The notes beneath the pieces are model-generated. The model did not search any database, was not told where the DNA came from, and saw only the letters and a list, made by a program, of their open reading frames with translations. From Neobacillus mesonae (GTDB lineage: Bacteria; Bacillota; Bacilli; Paenibacillales; Paenibacillaceae), in contig JAMBOW010000002.1 in NCBI GenBank assembly GCA_023715865.1, positions 496,001 to 560,000 on the forward strand: a stretch of DNA of 64,000 bases. The letters run 5' to 3'. Position numbers and translations under genes: made by a program. Shown here piece by piece: positions 42,020 through 51,328 of this stretch (positions are counted from its first letter, which is position 1; each line of letters begins with the position of its first letter).

Positions 42020-43888
42020 TTACGCTTTTTTACTTAGAACAGCAGATTTCTCCCATACATAGTGCGTAAGCTCCTCACTCATTCCGTAGAACATAAACGG
42101 TGTCATTATATAGATGCCGTTAAAATGTTCCATAGCTACATCGAGCAGTTCCTTCGCAATGGTCGTTCCCATAGCACGGCCTTCTTCTCCTTCAAGCCCT
42201 GCCATTCTTCCTCTCACTTCATCCGACAATTGAATGCCCGGCACCTCATTGTGCAGGTATTCCGCATTACGTCCGCTGGCAAGCGGCATAACGCCAATAA
42301 ATATCGGAATATCCAAATGCCGTGTCGCTTCTTTCAACTGAACAATAAGTTCGGGATCGTAGATCGGCTGCGTCATAATATAATCTGCGCCGGCGGATAT
42401 CTTCTTCTCCAGACGCTGCACCGCCTTCTCCAAATATTTCACATTAGGATTGAACGCAGCTCCTACCACAAAATCAGCCTTTTGCTTGAGTGGCTTCCCG
42501 GAAAAAGCAATGCCTCCGTTAAGCTGCTTGATCATCCGAATAATTTCAAATGATGTAAGGTCATAGACAGAGCTTGATCCCGGCAAATCTCCGAATCTTG
42601 CCGGATCTCCTGTAACCGCCAGCACATGGTCAATGCCTAGTGCATCAAAGCCCATAAGATGGGACTGTGTTCCGATCAAGTTGCGGTCCCGGCAAGCGAT
42701 ATGGATAAGCGGTCTGAGGCCTGTCTGCTCCTTAACGAGATATCCAAGCGCCATATTGCTCATCCGGGTTACCGCAAGTGAATTGTCAGCCAGCGTCAAG
42801 GCGTCGACACCAGCCTTTTTAAGGCTCTTTGCCCCTTTTAAGAATTTCTGAATATCAAGATCCCGAGGTGGATCAAGTTCTACAATGACGGTGTGACGTT
42901 CTTTAACCAAATCTACAATGGTTGGTTCCGTTCTAAGCTTGTCTGAATCTCCGCCCACCGCAAGGCTGTCCGAAATGGTAAGCGGTATTTCCAGGCGAGC
43001 TTCATCCACCAGCGGGAGTGGAGTCGGCGAGTAGCTTGACAGGGCAGAAACCATAGCTTTGATATGCTCCGGAGTTGTACCGCAGCATCCTCCGATGAGG
43101 CGGGCATTTAGATCCGCAAACCGAATTGCGCTTTGGCCAAAGTACTCTGCCGAAGCTCCGTATCGATATTCCCCATCAACGTAATCAGCCAGACCCGCAT
43201 TTGGAAACACGGACATCGGAATCCCTAGATTTTGTACAGTTTCCATCGCTCTCATAATGCTGTTCGGACCTGTCCGGCAGTTAAACCCGATGACATCCGC
43301 ACCCTCGCTATGCAGGATGGAGAAGGCTTCAGGCATTGTATATCCGTCAAGGGTGCGTCCGATATCGTCAATAGCAAACTGGCAGATGACAGGAAGCTGC
43401 GTTATCTTTTTGACCTGGCGCAATGCAAGCACAAGCTCCTCTGCATCATAAAACGTTTCAAGCAATACTCCGTCGATTCCCTCTTCTACAAGGGCAGAGA
43501 TCTGCTGATCAAAATAAAGGTTCAACTTGGCAGAGGAAATGTTTGCTCTCTTGCCTGCACGAATGGCTCCGACAGCACCAACGACAAATCCTTTATTCCC
43601 CATCGCTTCCCGTGCAACCCGGACACCCGCCCGGTTAATCGCTTCCACTTGATCTTCAAGACCATATTTTGATAAGTTCTCGTAGTTTGCAGAAAACGTG
43701 TTGGTTTCAACAAGTCTTGCCCCTGCTTCAATATACCTGCGATGAACATCACTGACCATCTCAGGGGATATCAGGTTCAGCTCCTCGTAAGAAACTCCGA
43801 CCGGCGCGCCCATTTGATATAACTGGGTCCCCATGGCACCATCGCCTATAATGACTTCGTTTTTCAATACCTCACGTAAATCCGCCAT
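42020..43888 (-). CDS. yitJ: Bifunctional homocysteine S-methyltransferase / methylenetetrahydrofolate reductase
   Basis: The 622-residue fusion has an N-terminal homocysteine S-methyltransferase domain (about 1-290), with GDGAMGTQLYQMG and the zinc Cys in GFNCRTGPN and IGGCCGTTPEHI, and a C-terminal MTHFR domain (about 320-620) with VELDPPRDLDIQKFLKGAK and ADYIMTQPIYDPEL. It methylates homocysteine and reduces methylene-THF, as in B. subtilis YitJ. No SAM (S-box) leader is visible in the 158-bp upstream region, although B. subtilis yitJ has one. The ATG at 43888 follows GGGAGGAG. Confidence 0.94.
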   Translation of the reverse strand: MADLREVLKNEVIIGDGAMGTQLYQMGAPVGVSYEELNLISPEMVSDVHRRYIEAGARLVETNTFSANYENLSKYGLEDQVEAINRAGVRVAREAMGNKGFVVGAVGAIRAGKRANISSAKLNLYFDQQISALVEEGIDGVLLETFYDAEELVLALRQVKKITQLPVICQFAIDDIGRTLDGYTMPEAFSILHSEGADVIGFNCRTGPNSIMRAMETVQNLGIPMSVFPNAGLADYVDGEYRYGASAEYFGQSAIRFADLNARLIGGCCGTTPEHIKAMVSALSSYSPTPLPLVDEARLEIPLTISDSLAVGGDSDKLRTEPTIVDLVKERHTVIVELDPPRDLDIQKFLKGAKSLKKAGVDALTLADNSLAVTRMSNMALGYLVKEQTGLRPLIHIACRDRNLIGTQSHLMGFDALGIDHVLAVTGDPARFGDLPGSSSVYDLTSFEIIRMIKQLNGGIAFSGKPLKQKADFVVGAAFNPNVKYLEKAVQRLEKKISAGADYIMTQPIYDPELIVQLKEATRHLDIPIFIGVMPLASGRNAEYLHNEVPGIQLSDEVRGRMAGLEGEEGRAMGTTIAKELLDVAMEHFNGIYIMTPFMFYGMSEELTHYVWEKSAVLSKKA

Positions 43889-43953
43889 CGTTCTCCTCCC
43901 GCCATCTCCTTTTATTCACACTAATGTAACATAAAAGGGGGTATTGTTTAAGC

Positions 43954-44003
43954 AAAAAAAGAAGGCTGTCCCTGTCATATTATAAAATAATGACAAGGAC
44001 AGC
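43954..44003 (-). terminator. Terminator of the glycosidase operon
   Basis: On the minus strand GCTGTCCTTGTCAT pairs with ATGACAGGGACAGC (one wobble) around a short AT loop, and is followed by CTTCTTTTTTT. It ends the transcript of the last GH38 gene before yitJ. Confidence 0.88.
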
Positions 44004-44046
44004 TTGCTAAACCCCTCTATCTCAATAGGAAATATGCGATTTGATA

Positions 44047-46770
44047 TTATTTTATAAGGCCTAGGGTCATAATTTCACAAGCCGCAACCGGCATATTTAT
44101 TTCACCGGAGTTCTCCATAGCCATCTGTTCTCCTGTATCTTCAAGAATATTGCTCTTATAGCAGGAGCTGTAATCATTACTTCTCAATTTCAATACAGCT
44201 TCGTTCCTACTCATGTTATACCAGCGAAGCATCAAGTCGTTCGACTCTTCATTCACTTTCATTGAAGAAAAGGCCAGATTCGGGCTGTCCCACTGGAGAA
44301 ATGCATGGGTAGGTGCGACTATACCCGTATGCATATCGGTTTGAACCGCCGTCCATGGGGTCTGGAACTGGTATGCTTCTTTGTACGCACCCGATTTTAC
44401 TCCATCTCCGTTATGAGGAATCAGCGAAAGATGTACCGTATGCTCACCCAGACATTGCGCCCCAGGCGTAGGGAAATATCCCCAGTCACCCAATTCTCCG
44501 ACCGAACGCAGCAGTGTAACGGCAATTGTGTTCCGGCCATCCCTCAAAATTTCATACTCATTCAAACCCAGATTTGCGATGGTAAGCCCCTCGTTTTCCT
44601 CGGACAGACTTACAAAAGATTGTTGATGCTGCGTATTGCTGGGATTCTCCCATTCTGCAGCAGGGTGGTTATCCCGAGCAGCTATTTCAAACAACGAATC
44701 GGCATGATGGACGGATGAAGCAATATCCGTAGGAAACAATATCCGCAGCCTGTGATCCTTTGCCTGATTGTTGAAGTTGGTTTCGATCTTCACAGTTTTC
44801 CCGTTACGTTCAAGCGTCAAGACGGTACGAATTGTAAGAGGAATCATTTGCTCTGTGCGTCCTGATGTTCGGTTTGGATAATATATCAATTCCCGCTGTT
44901 CTAAATCCAGCGTGTTCTCGGCAGAAGCAGGGACCTCCCACTCATGGGTTATCTCAATGGATGCACGATAGGAAGTATCCTCCAGCACGCGTATAACTGC
45001 CTTCAGATCACTAGTCGTTCTCGTCATTTCGCCTTCTGGCTGCTTAAACATGTATTCGTTACCGATATCTCCAACGTCCTCATATATTCCCAGGTCTTCG
45101 TACCGACGTCCTGTCTGCTTGTCCACCATGGTATATGAACCGTTATCCATCACTTCTATTTTCAATGATTCATTCTCCAGCACTCGTCCGCTGGACAGGA
45201 GCGACATGCTTCCCTCCGGCTTCTGACGGCCCTTTACCCATGCATAGGTCTTTAATCCGAGCGCTGGCACATGTTCGGCTTCAAAGGTCAGACGGACCCG
45301 GCGGCTCATATACGGCTGTCTGAACTTGTTATCTGGCAGGTCATAGCCGAACTGAAGACCAAGGTCCTCGATAGTACAGTCAGCTTGATTGCCTTCAGCA
45401 TCAATGAGAATACGGCCGGATATGTCCGTATCCTTCATTCGCTCCGCAGTTTCCGATAATGGCAGCCCTTCCCGGAAATAAAGCCGGGCGAAGTCGATTT
45501 CAATACTGATCACTCCGCTTCTCTCCCAGCCAGAAGTATTAAAGACAACGACTGGCTTGGGATCTTCCCCAAGGTCAGTAAAGCTTGAGGTATCCACATA
45601 ATTTGCAACGAAGGATTTGCTGTCATCAATAACAGCCTCAGCAACGTGCCGGCTCTTGTCAAATCGAACAACCATCTCCTTGTGCACCTCATCTACACTG
45701 CAGCCGCAAATGCTGTCATGCGGATGATTTTGCATCAAGGTTCTCCAGGCATATCTTAATTTATGATGCGGATATTCTTCCCCGAGCATATTGGCAAGAG
45801 AAGCTAGAGGCTCCGCCACTTTCTCCAGCATGACTTGTCCAAGCTGATTCATCTGTTTTAGATATACGCGCGCGGAAGCCGTATTAACCAGCGTTCCCCA
45901 TCCATCTGTTCTCTGACTGCGCAGTTCGCCTTTAACCGTGGAAAGCCTACTTCCCTGCATATTTTGAAGCGACACAAGATAATCCGGAAAATTCGAGTGG
46001 ATAAACTCTACATTCGGATATAACCTTTGTGCCGTATCTATTGCTTCAGGAAGATCCAGCTGCAGCGGCTGATGGTCGCATCCGTTCATGAACAACAGCT
46101 CTTTAGTAGAAGCATATTTGGCTGCATCAGCCAGCTTGCGATCCCAGAATACCTTTGCTTCTTCCTCGTTTACTGGAATCTCGTTACCGTTGGAATACCA
46201 GTTGGCAAACAGGATGCCGAGCACTTTAGAGCCATCAGGACTCTCCCACTCCAACTCTGAATACGAGGATTCAAAGTCGCTCTCAGACACCATGTTGTTG
46301 AACCCGGTAGGCTTCACTCCCCGGCCAAAGAATACATTATTAATCCCAGACTGCTTCATGAGCTGCGGGGTTTGCCCGACGAGTCCGAATGTATCAGGGA
46401 AGTAACCAATCTTGGATGGTGCCCCGTACCTTTTTGAATCCTGATGTCCTTCCTGCATATTCCGTACATTAGCCTCACCGCTTGTCAAAAAAGCATCCTG
46501 TAGGATATACCATGGCCCGATCAAGATGCGTCCGTCACGGATATGCTTTTCTATTCGCTTTTGCTGCTCAGGTCTGACCTGCAAATAATCTTCTAATATA
46601 ATGGTTTGACCATCAAGATAGAAGCTTTTGTATTCAGGATCATGATCCAGCTTATCCAGCAGCGCGTCCATCAAACTGATTAAGCGCATATGGTGCTTTT
46701 CATAAGGCAGATACCATTCCCGATCCCAATGCGTATGTGAAATGATATGCGCCTTTAACTGCTTGCTCAT
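44047..46770 (-). CDS. GH38 alpha-mannosidase (MngB/YbgG-like)
   Basis: The 907-residue enzyme begins with the GH38 zinc motif SHTHWDREWYLPYEKHHMR. The nucleophile Asp is in KIGYFPDTFGLVGQTPQLMK. NHPHDSICGCSVDEVHKEMV is the third conserved block, and a large beta-sandwich C-terminal part follows. The sequence is of the bacterial MngB/YbgG type, which cleaves alpha-mannosides, either mannosyl-glycerate or N-glycan fragments. There is no signal peptide, so it acts on imported sugars. Last gene of the run that starts at the binding-protein gene. Confidence 0.88.
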   Translation of the reverse strand: MSKQLKAHIISHTHWDREWYLPYEKHHMRLISLMDALLDKLDHDPEYKSFYLDGQTIILEDYLQVRPEQQKRIEKHIRDGRILIGPWYILQDAFLTSGEANVRNMQEGHQDSKRYGAPSKIGYFPDTFGLVGQTPQLMKQSGINNVFFGRGVKPTGFNNMVSESDFESSYSELEWESPDGSKVLGILFANWYSNGNEIPVNEEEAKVFWDRKLADAAKYASTKELLFMNGCDHQPLQLDLPEAIDTAQRLYPNVEFIHSNFPDYLVSLQNMQGSRLSTVKGELRSQRTDGWGTLVNTASARVYLKQMNQLGQVMLEKVAEPLASLANMLGEEYPHHKLRYAWRTLMQNHPHDSICGCSVDEVHKEMVVRFDKSRHVAEAVIDDSKSFVANYVDTSSFTDLGEDPKPVVVFNTSGWERSGVISIEIDFARLYFREGLPLSETAERMKDTDISGRILIDAEGNQADCTIEDLGLQFGYDLPDNKFRQPYMSRRVRLTFEAEHVPALGLKTYAWVKGRQKPEGSMSLLSSGRVLENESLKIEVMDNGSYTMVDKQTGRRYEDLGIYEDVGDIGNEYMFKQPEGEMTRTTSDLKAVIRVLEDTSYRASIEITHEWEVPASAENTLDLEQRELIYYPNRTSGRTEQMIPLTIRTVLTLERNGKTVKIETNFNNQAKDHRLRILFPTDIASSVHHADSLFEIAARDNHPAAEWENPSNTQHQQSFVSLSEENEGLTIANLGLNEYEILRDGRNTIAVTLLRSVGELGDWGYFPTPGAQCLGEHTVHLSLIPHNGDGVKSGAYKEAYQFQTPWTAVQTDMHTGIVAPTHAFLQWDSPNLAFSSMKVNEESNDLMLRWYNMSRNEAVLKLRSNDYSSCYKSNILEDTGEQMAMENSGEINMPVAACEIMTLGLIK

Positions 46771-46819
46771 CTTTGTCTCCCGCCTCTTTCACATGAATAG
46801 TTATCACACTATAACTTCT

Positions 46820-49800
46820 CTAATGCCTTTTGACCTCTATTTGCACTTCCTCCGGACGGTAGACGCTGATAAGCTGCCCTTTCGAATCAACAGCATACAA
46901 GACCGACCGCTGTTTCTCTAACAGAAACGCATATGATACTCCTGTTTGTTTATCTTTGATTTCGATTGAAGCATCCCACGCATATTCAGATACAAAAGTG
47001 TAGAGGGTTCCCCCGCTAAAGCTCAGCTTCCGGCCGTAGATGCCCGGCAGGTCGTGACCGTTCATCCATTCAAGTTCATTTGAAACTTCTGCTTCGTTCA
47101 TGGCGTAACGGTACAGCTCGACTATAGGCTCATCACGACCGTTCAGTTCTAAAGGAAGCGGACACCATAATAGACGTCCTTTACCAAGTGGAATGGATAA
47201 AATTTGGTCCATATTTGTAGTACTTTCCGACCTGCTAAGCGCTTCTTTAGACGCCTCGGCTATCCGGCGATGACCGAAGGAGACCGGGTATGCGCGCCCG
47301 TTAATGCTCAGCATCTCTTCACGCTGCACATTCGTGAGCAGCCGTTCTCCCAATAGATGGTCTGCCCTGCGGCTTATTCGCCAATAAGCATCAATGCCTA
47401 TCGGACCCGTAACAAGCATGGTAAGTCCTTTGCTTTCAACTAAATCAAACAGCTGCTCAAGTGCCCCCGTATCCATGTTATGCGGACTCGGTACCATAAT
47501 AAGCTTAGGAGACGCGTCATTAAGACTTTCAAGATGATACTCAGACACCGCCCGAAACGGCTGCTTAAGATTGTAGGACAAAATACGTGTTAATCGTGTG
47601 GTCGCATCAAATGCCAGCGCCCGGTTTGAAAAATCATTAGAGTACGGAAATACAACAGCAATCTCTTCAAGGGCACGATCAGTAAACAAATCTCGTATCT
47701 CCTGCATAAAGCTTCCGAATGCATAAGAAACATCCGCTTCGGGCTTTTCAGTCCCGTCCGCTCGAAGTGCCCCGATATGAGATTCATTGGCATTATCCAT
47801 GTAATAATTCGTATTCCATATCCAGTGAATCGCTCCGGCACCTCCAGTTGAAAATGCATAAGCATATTTCCGTTCTAATATGCTGCGAAGCTCGAGCTCG
47901 GATCGTTTGGCCCGTCCATCCGGAGTTTCCACATACATGATGCCTGTCTCTTGAACTACGTTCGGTTTATTCGGTGTTTTGGCGAATATCCCGTCCCATA
48001 CTAAATAGTCATTCAGCCACCAGGAATGGACGGTGGTATAATCCACAACCGATTCATAAAAAAATGGGGACGGACGCTGTGCGCCAAGTGCCTCGTCCTG
48101 ACCCACAGTGACAAAATGATCCGGACATAGCTCCTTGATCGTATTGACCAGCTGCGCGGCCCACTCATTGTGCATGTCCATGGAGAACAGGCAGTAGTCC
48201 AGCCATCGTGTCCCTTTCTTCGCCTGATGCATATCCTGTACGTCAAAATTGATCTCATGCGGCTCAGGAACTAGCGCCGATTCAAAATCAGGTAGCTCGC
48301 TTGGAGACATATTCCACGCTTCCTGCAGCCTTTCGATACGTCCGTGCCTTTGTTGAAGCCACTTGATAAACGCCTTCTTCTCAAAGGAATCTCTTGCCGA
48401 ACGCGGACCACTCGCAAAAATTCGAGCCGGATCAAACATGGAAGGCTCATTGATCAGATCCCAGTCCACATGTGTAGCGGATGTATGCCTGCTGACGATA
48501 CTGCGGATAAATCGTTTCTGCGCTTCAACACTTTGCGGGTCCAGGTAAGGATTGACTCCCTCCCAGGTTTCCGGCGTAAAGGAGAAGAAAGTGAACGTTA
48601 CCTGCAGACCATGACGTTTTGCTGTGAGCAAAAATGCGTCGATAGCTCGGAGCACCTCTTCAGAAGCGTGACCATCCACCTGCATGATATTTCGGTATGC
48701 TGTCCATATGCCTGTTCGAATCCAGTTAATGCCGGCTTTAGCCATCTGAGCCATATCCCGATCCCACACCGCGACATTCGGTAAAAATAAAAATTTGCGC
48801 GCAACATCTGAAGTCATATAGGTCATGCCGACAACGGGAAGCGGCCTGTTATCCTTAATGAAATAGTCCCGGCTCCGTGTAATTACCTTCCCTTCAGCAA
48901 GGAAGGCAGGATCCTCTCCCCAGTAACCCTGACGAAGAACGCGCTTCTCTCCATCTTCGGCTTCAATGCGGCAGTTTACAGTATACATACCGAGTTGAAT
49001 AGGGACAGGTACAGGCAGACGCACATAATTCTGTTCAGCTGTTATCTTCATCGTAAGGCTGTGGTGCCATACAGGAAGCTCCGCCTTGTCGTTCATCGTT
49101 CCTTCCGAATTCTGAATACGTGAATCGTTCCTAGTAACCGTCAGTTCGAAAGACCATTCCTCAGGCTCCGCTGTCCCATTTCGATTAGGCAAAAGCTTCT
49201 GCGTCTGAAGCGTCAGCACCGCTTGCTCACCAGAAGCATAACTGGCATAGCCAGGCTTTACGGACACCTCTGTAACCCCCTTGGCACAAAATTGTGACCA
49301 AGCTGCAAGCTGTTCAGCCCCGCCATGTGACCAAAAATGACTGTTCATCGGCTGGAGAATGAATAACCAACGTGAGCCTGCATAGGTCCCCCGCGAGTTT
49401 TCCCACAATACAACCGGAGCTGCGATCTCTCTTCCTTCCCGGCTTTTGCCTTTAATGAGCGGATAGATCTGCGTGCTCATCGGTCCGGCAGAGCCCATCT
49501 GCTGCGGCAGATCACTGCTTTTTGTTGTATGCGGCACAAGGTTCCAAGTATCCTCGATCTCAAACAGACTGATTTGCCCTTCAAGAAGCGGAACAGTATC
49601 TGATGCAGTAAGAGTTGTGACCCTAGATGCGTCAACCTTCAGCACTTCATGGATGTACAGCTCCTGATGGTACGTCGTCTGCTCTGCCTCAACGACCCAC
49701 TTCTCTCCCTCTCTTCTCACCGGGAGCTTAAACGGAGCGCCTCCGCTGCTGATTAGTCCTCCTCTCCGCTCAAGAAAGCGGATTATAGATACCCAAGCCT

Positions 49801-49984
49801 CCTTCGGAAAATAGGGGGCGTGTAAATTCACAAAACAGGCAGTCTCCTCGCTCTCGAGTGCTGCGGCCAGCTCCACTGCACTGACTATCTGGCAGCCAAG
49901 AGCCGTTTTGAAAGCTTCTTCACTTGGCAATGTGCCGGAGTAAGGAAACGTCGGATCATAAAATACTATCGTTTGTTGTCTCAT
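46820..49984 (-). CDS. Large clan GH-A glycoside hydrolase, family not assigned
   Basis: The 1054-residue protein has an N-terminal alpha/beta domain (about 1-220), a beta-sandwich (about 230-360), and a clan GH-A TIM barrel (about 370-720) with DWDLINEPSMFDPA (acid/base Glu) and NVVQETGIMYVETPDG (nucleophile Glu). A trimerisation-like alpha/beta domain and a C-terminal beta domain follow. The layout recalls GH42 and GH164-like beta-galactosidase/beta-mannosidase architectures, but the N-terminal part does not match either well. There is no signal peptide. In the operon it could remove the beta-linked core mannose left by the GH38/GH125 enzymes. The start overlaps the GH125 stop by ATGA. Confidence 0.65.
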   Translation of the reverse strand: MRQQTIVFYDPTFPYSGTLPSEEAFKTALGCQIVSAVELAAALESEETACFVNLHAPYFPKEAWVSIIRFLERRGGLISSGGAPFKLPVRREGEKWVVEAEQTTYHQELYIHEVLKVDASRVTTLTASDTVPLLEGQISLFEIEDTWNLVPHTTKSSDLPQQMGSAGPMSTQIYPLIKGKSREGREIAAPVVLWENSRGTYAGSRWLFILQPMNSHFWSHGGAEQLAAWSQFCAKGVTEVSVKPGYASYASGEQAVLTLQTQKLLPNRNGTAEPEEWSFELTVTRNDSRIQNSEGTMNDKAELPVWHHSLTMKITAEQNYVRLPVPVPIQLGMYTVNCRIEAEDGEKRVLRQGYWGEDPAFLAEGKVITRSRDYFIKDNRPLPVVGMTYMTSDVARKFLFLPNVAVWDRDMAQMAKAGINWIRTGIWTAYRNIMQVDGHASEEVLRAIDAFLLTAKRHGLQVTFTFFSFTPETWEGVNPYLDPQSVEAQKRFIRSIVSRHTSATHVDWDLINEPSMFDPARIFASGPRSARDSFEKKAFIKWLQQRHGRIERLQEAWNMSPSELPDFESALVPEPHEINFDVQDMHQAKKGTRWLDYCLFSMDMHNEWAAQLVNTIKELCPDHFVTVGQDEALGAQRPSPFFYESVVDYTTVHSWWLNDYLVWDGIFAKTPNKPNVVQETGIMYVETPDGRAKRSELELRSILERKYAYAFSTGGAGAIHWIWNTNYYMDNANESHIGALRADGTEKPEADVSYAFGSFMQEIRDLFTDRALEEIAVVFPYSNDFSNRALAFDATTRLTRILSYNLKQPFRAVSEYHLESLNDASPKLIMVPSPHNMDTGALEQLFDLVESKGLTMLVTGPIGIDAYWRISRRADHLLGERLLTNVQREEMLSINGRAYPVSFGHRRIAEASKEALSRSESTTNMDQILSIPLGKGRLLWCPLPLELNGRDEPIVELYRYAMNEAEVSNELEWMNGHDLPGIYGRKLSFSGGTLYTFVSEYAWDASIEIKDKQTGVSYAFLLEKQRSVLYAVDSKGQLISVYRPEEVQIEVKRH

Positions 49985-51300
49985 AGCAATCCATCCTTCA
50001 TTGCCTTATACACCAGCTGGGAGAACAAGCTGTTGGACCAGGCAAACCATTTTCGGGTAAAGATGGAGGGGTCGTCTGCATGGAATCCTTCGTGCATAAA
50101 GCCCGTATCTGCATCGGTCGCTTCAAGCATTTCAATCATTGCAACTTTTTCCTCGGCAGTCTGTGCTGTGAGTCCCTGCATAGACAAGGCCATATGCCAA
50201 ATATAATCCGGCGGCGTATGCGGGCTTCCGATTCCTTTGGCCGCAACTCCTTCATAGTAGAACGGATTTTCCTTGCTTAACGCAAAGCGTCTCGTGTTCT
50301 GGTATATAGGATCATCAGCTGTCGTATACCCCAGATAAGGGATGGACATCAAACCCGGAGTTCCTGCATCATCCATCAAGCAGTAATTGTCGTAACCGTC
50401 TGTTTCGTAGGCATAGATAGGACCAAATTCAGGATGACGATAAATCCCGTACAATTGAATTCCGTAATTGACCTCTGTCTCCAAATCCTTGAGTTCCTGA
50501 AGCAAGTCCATATCCCGGAACACCCATTCCGCAAATTCCTGCATCTGCCGCAGAGCAACAACTGCGAACATGTTTCCCGGAATGTTATAGTGAAAATCGC
50601 AGGCGTCATCGCTTGATCTAAAGCCTGACCAAATCATCCCTGTGTAGTTTACTGGCATCCCAAGACCTTGGTTCCGAAGTGAATCCGTAATAATGCCGTT
50701 GTTTCGTGTAAATCGATAAGAAGAAGCTTCAAAATGTCGTTGCTCCGTTTTGAACACATCAATGATTTTACGCAGCGCTGATTTGAAACGGGAATCGAAG
50801 ATGTCGGTGAGCTCGGTTTCTTTCCAGTACGTATAAGCAAGCCGAATTACAAAACAAAGCGAATCGATTTCAAATTTACGCTCCCATACCCAAGGAGACA
50901 TCTCCGTAATATCTGTCGTATTCCAATGCCAATCGTTATCTGACTCATTGAATGCATTCGCATACGGGTCGATATGGACATAATGAATATGGCGTTTGAT
51001 TAATCCGCTGATTATGCGCTGCAGATCCGCATCTTCCTTAGCCAGCGGCACGTAATGGATGACCTGTTCCACAGAATCCCGCAGCCATAAAGCGGGAATA
51101 TCACCGGTAATGACAAAGGTCGTCCCGTCATCCATCAGCTTGGTTGTTGTCTCAAGCGTATTTGGAAAGCAATTCTTAAACAGCTTCAGCAGCTTGGGCC
51201 TGTGAGCCAGCTTTTCCTCAGCTTCCTCCAGTACATTAAGAACCGCTTTTGGAAGCTCAAGCGGGGGGATCGGTATTTTTGGCAATCTGAATTGTTCCAT
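49981..51300 (-). CDS. GH125 exo-alpha-1,6-mannosidase
   Basis: The 439-residue (alpha/alpha)6-type protein matches GH125: TKLMDDGTTFVITGDIPALW followed by LRDS, HIDPYANAFNESDNDWHW, WVWERKFEIDSLCFVIRLAY, DFHYNIPGNMFAVVALRQM and DGYDNYCLMDDAGTPGLM. GH125 enzymes remove alpha-1,6-linked mannose by inversion. It overlaps the following GH-A gene and is 28 bp after the GH38 gene. The ATG at 51300 has a rather distant GGAG. Confidence 0.9.
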   Translation of the reverse strand: MEQFRLPKIPIPPLELPKAVLNVLEEAEEKLAHRPKLLKLFKNCFPNTLETTTKLMDDGTTFVITGDIPALWLRDSVEQVIHYVPLAKEDADLQRIISGLIKRHIHYVHIDPYANAFNESDNDWHWNTTDITEMSPWVWERKFEIDSLCFVIRLAYTYWKETELTDIFDSRFKSALRKIIDVFKTEQRHFEASSYRFTRNNGIITDSLRNQGLGMPVNYTGMIWSGFRSSDDACDFHYNIPGNMFAVVALRQMQEFAEWVFRDMDLLQELKDLETEVNYGIQLYGIYRHPEFGPIYAYETDGYDNYCLMDDAGTPGLMSIPYLGYTTADDPIYQNTRRFALSKENPFYYEGVAAKGIGSPHTPPDYIWHMALSMQGLTAQTAEEKVAMIEMLEATDADTGFMHEGFHADDPSIFTRKWFAWSNSLFSQLVYKAMKDGLL

Positions 51301-51328
51301 AAGTATCCGTAATCTCCTTTACTTCAAT

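Noticed and set aside
43889-44046. Possible SAM riboswitch before yitJ
   Set aside because: The conserved S-box blocks are not present; the hairpin there is the terminator of the upstream operon.
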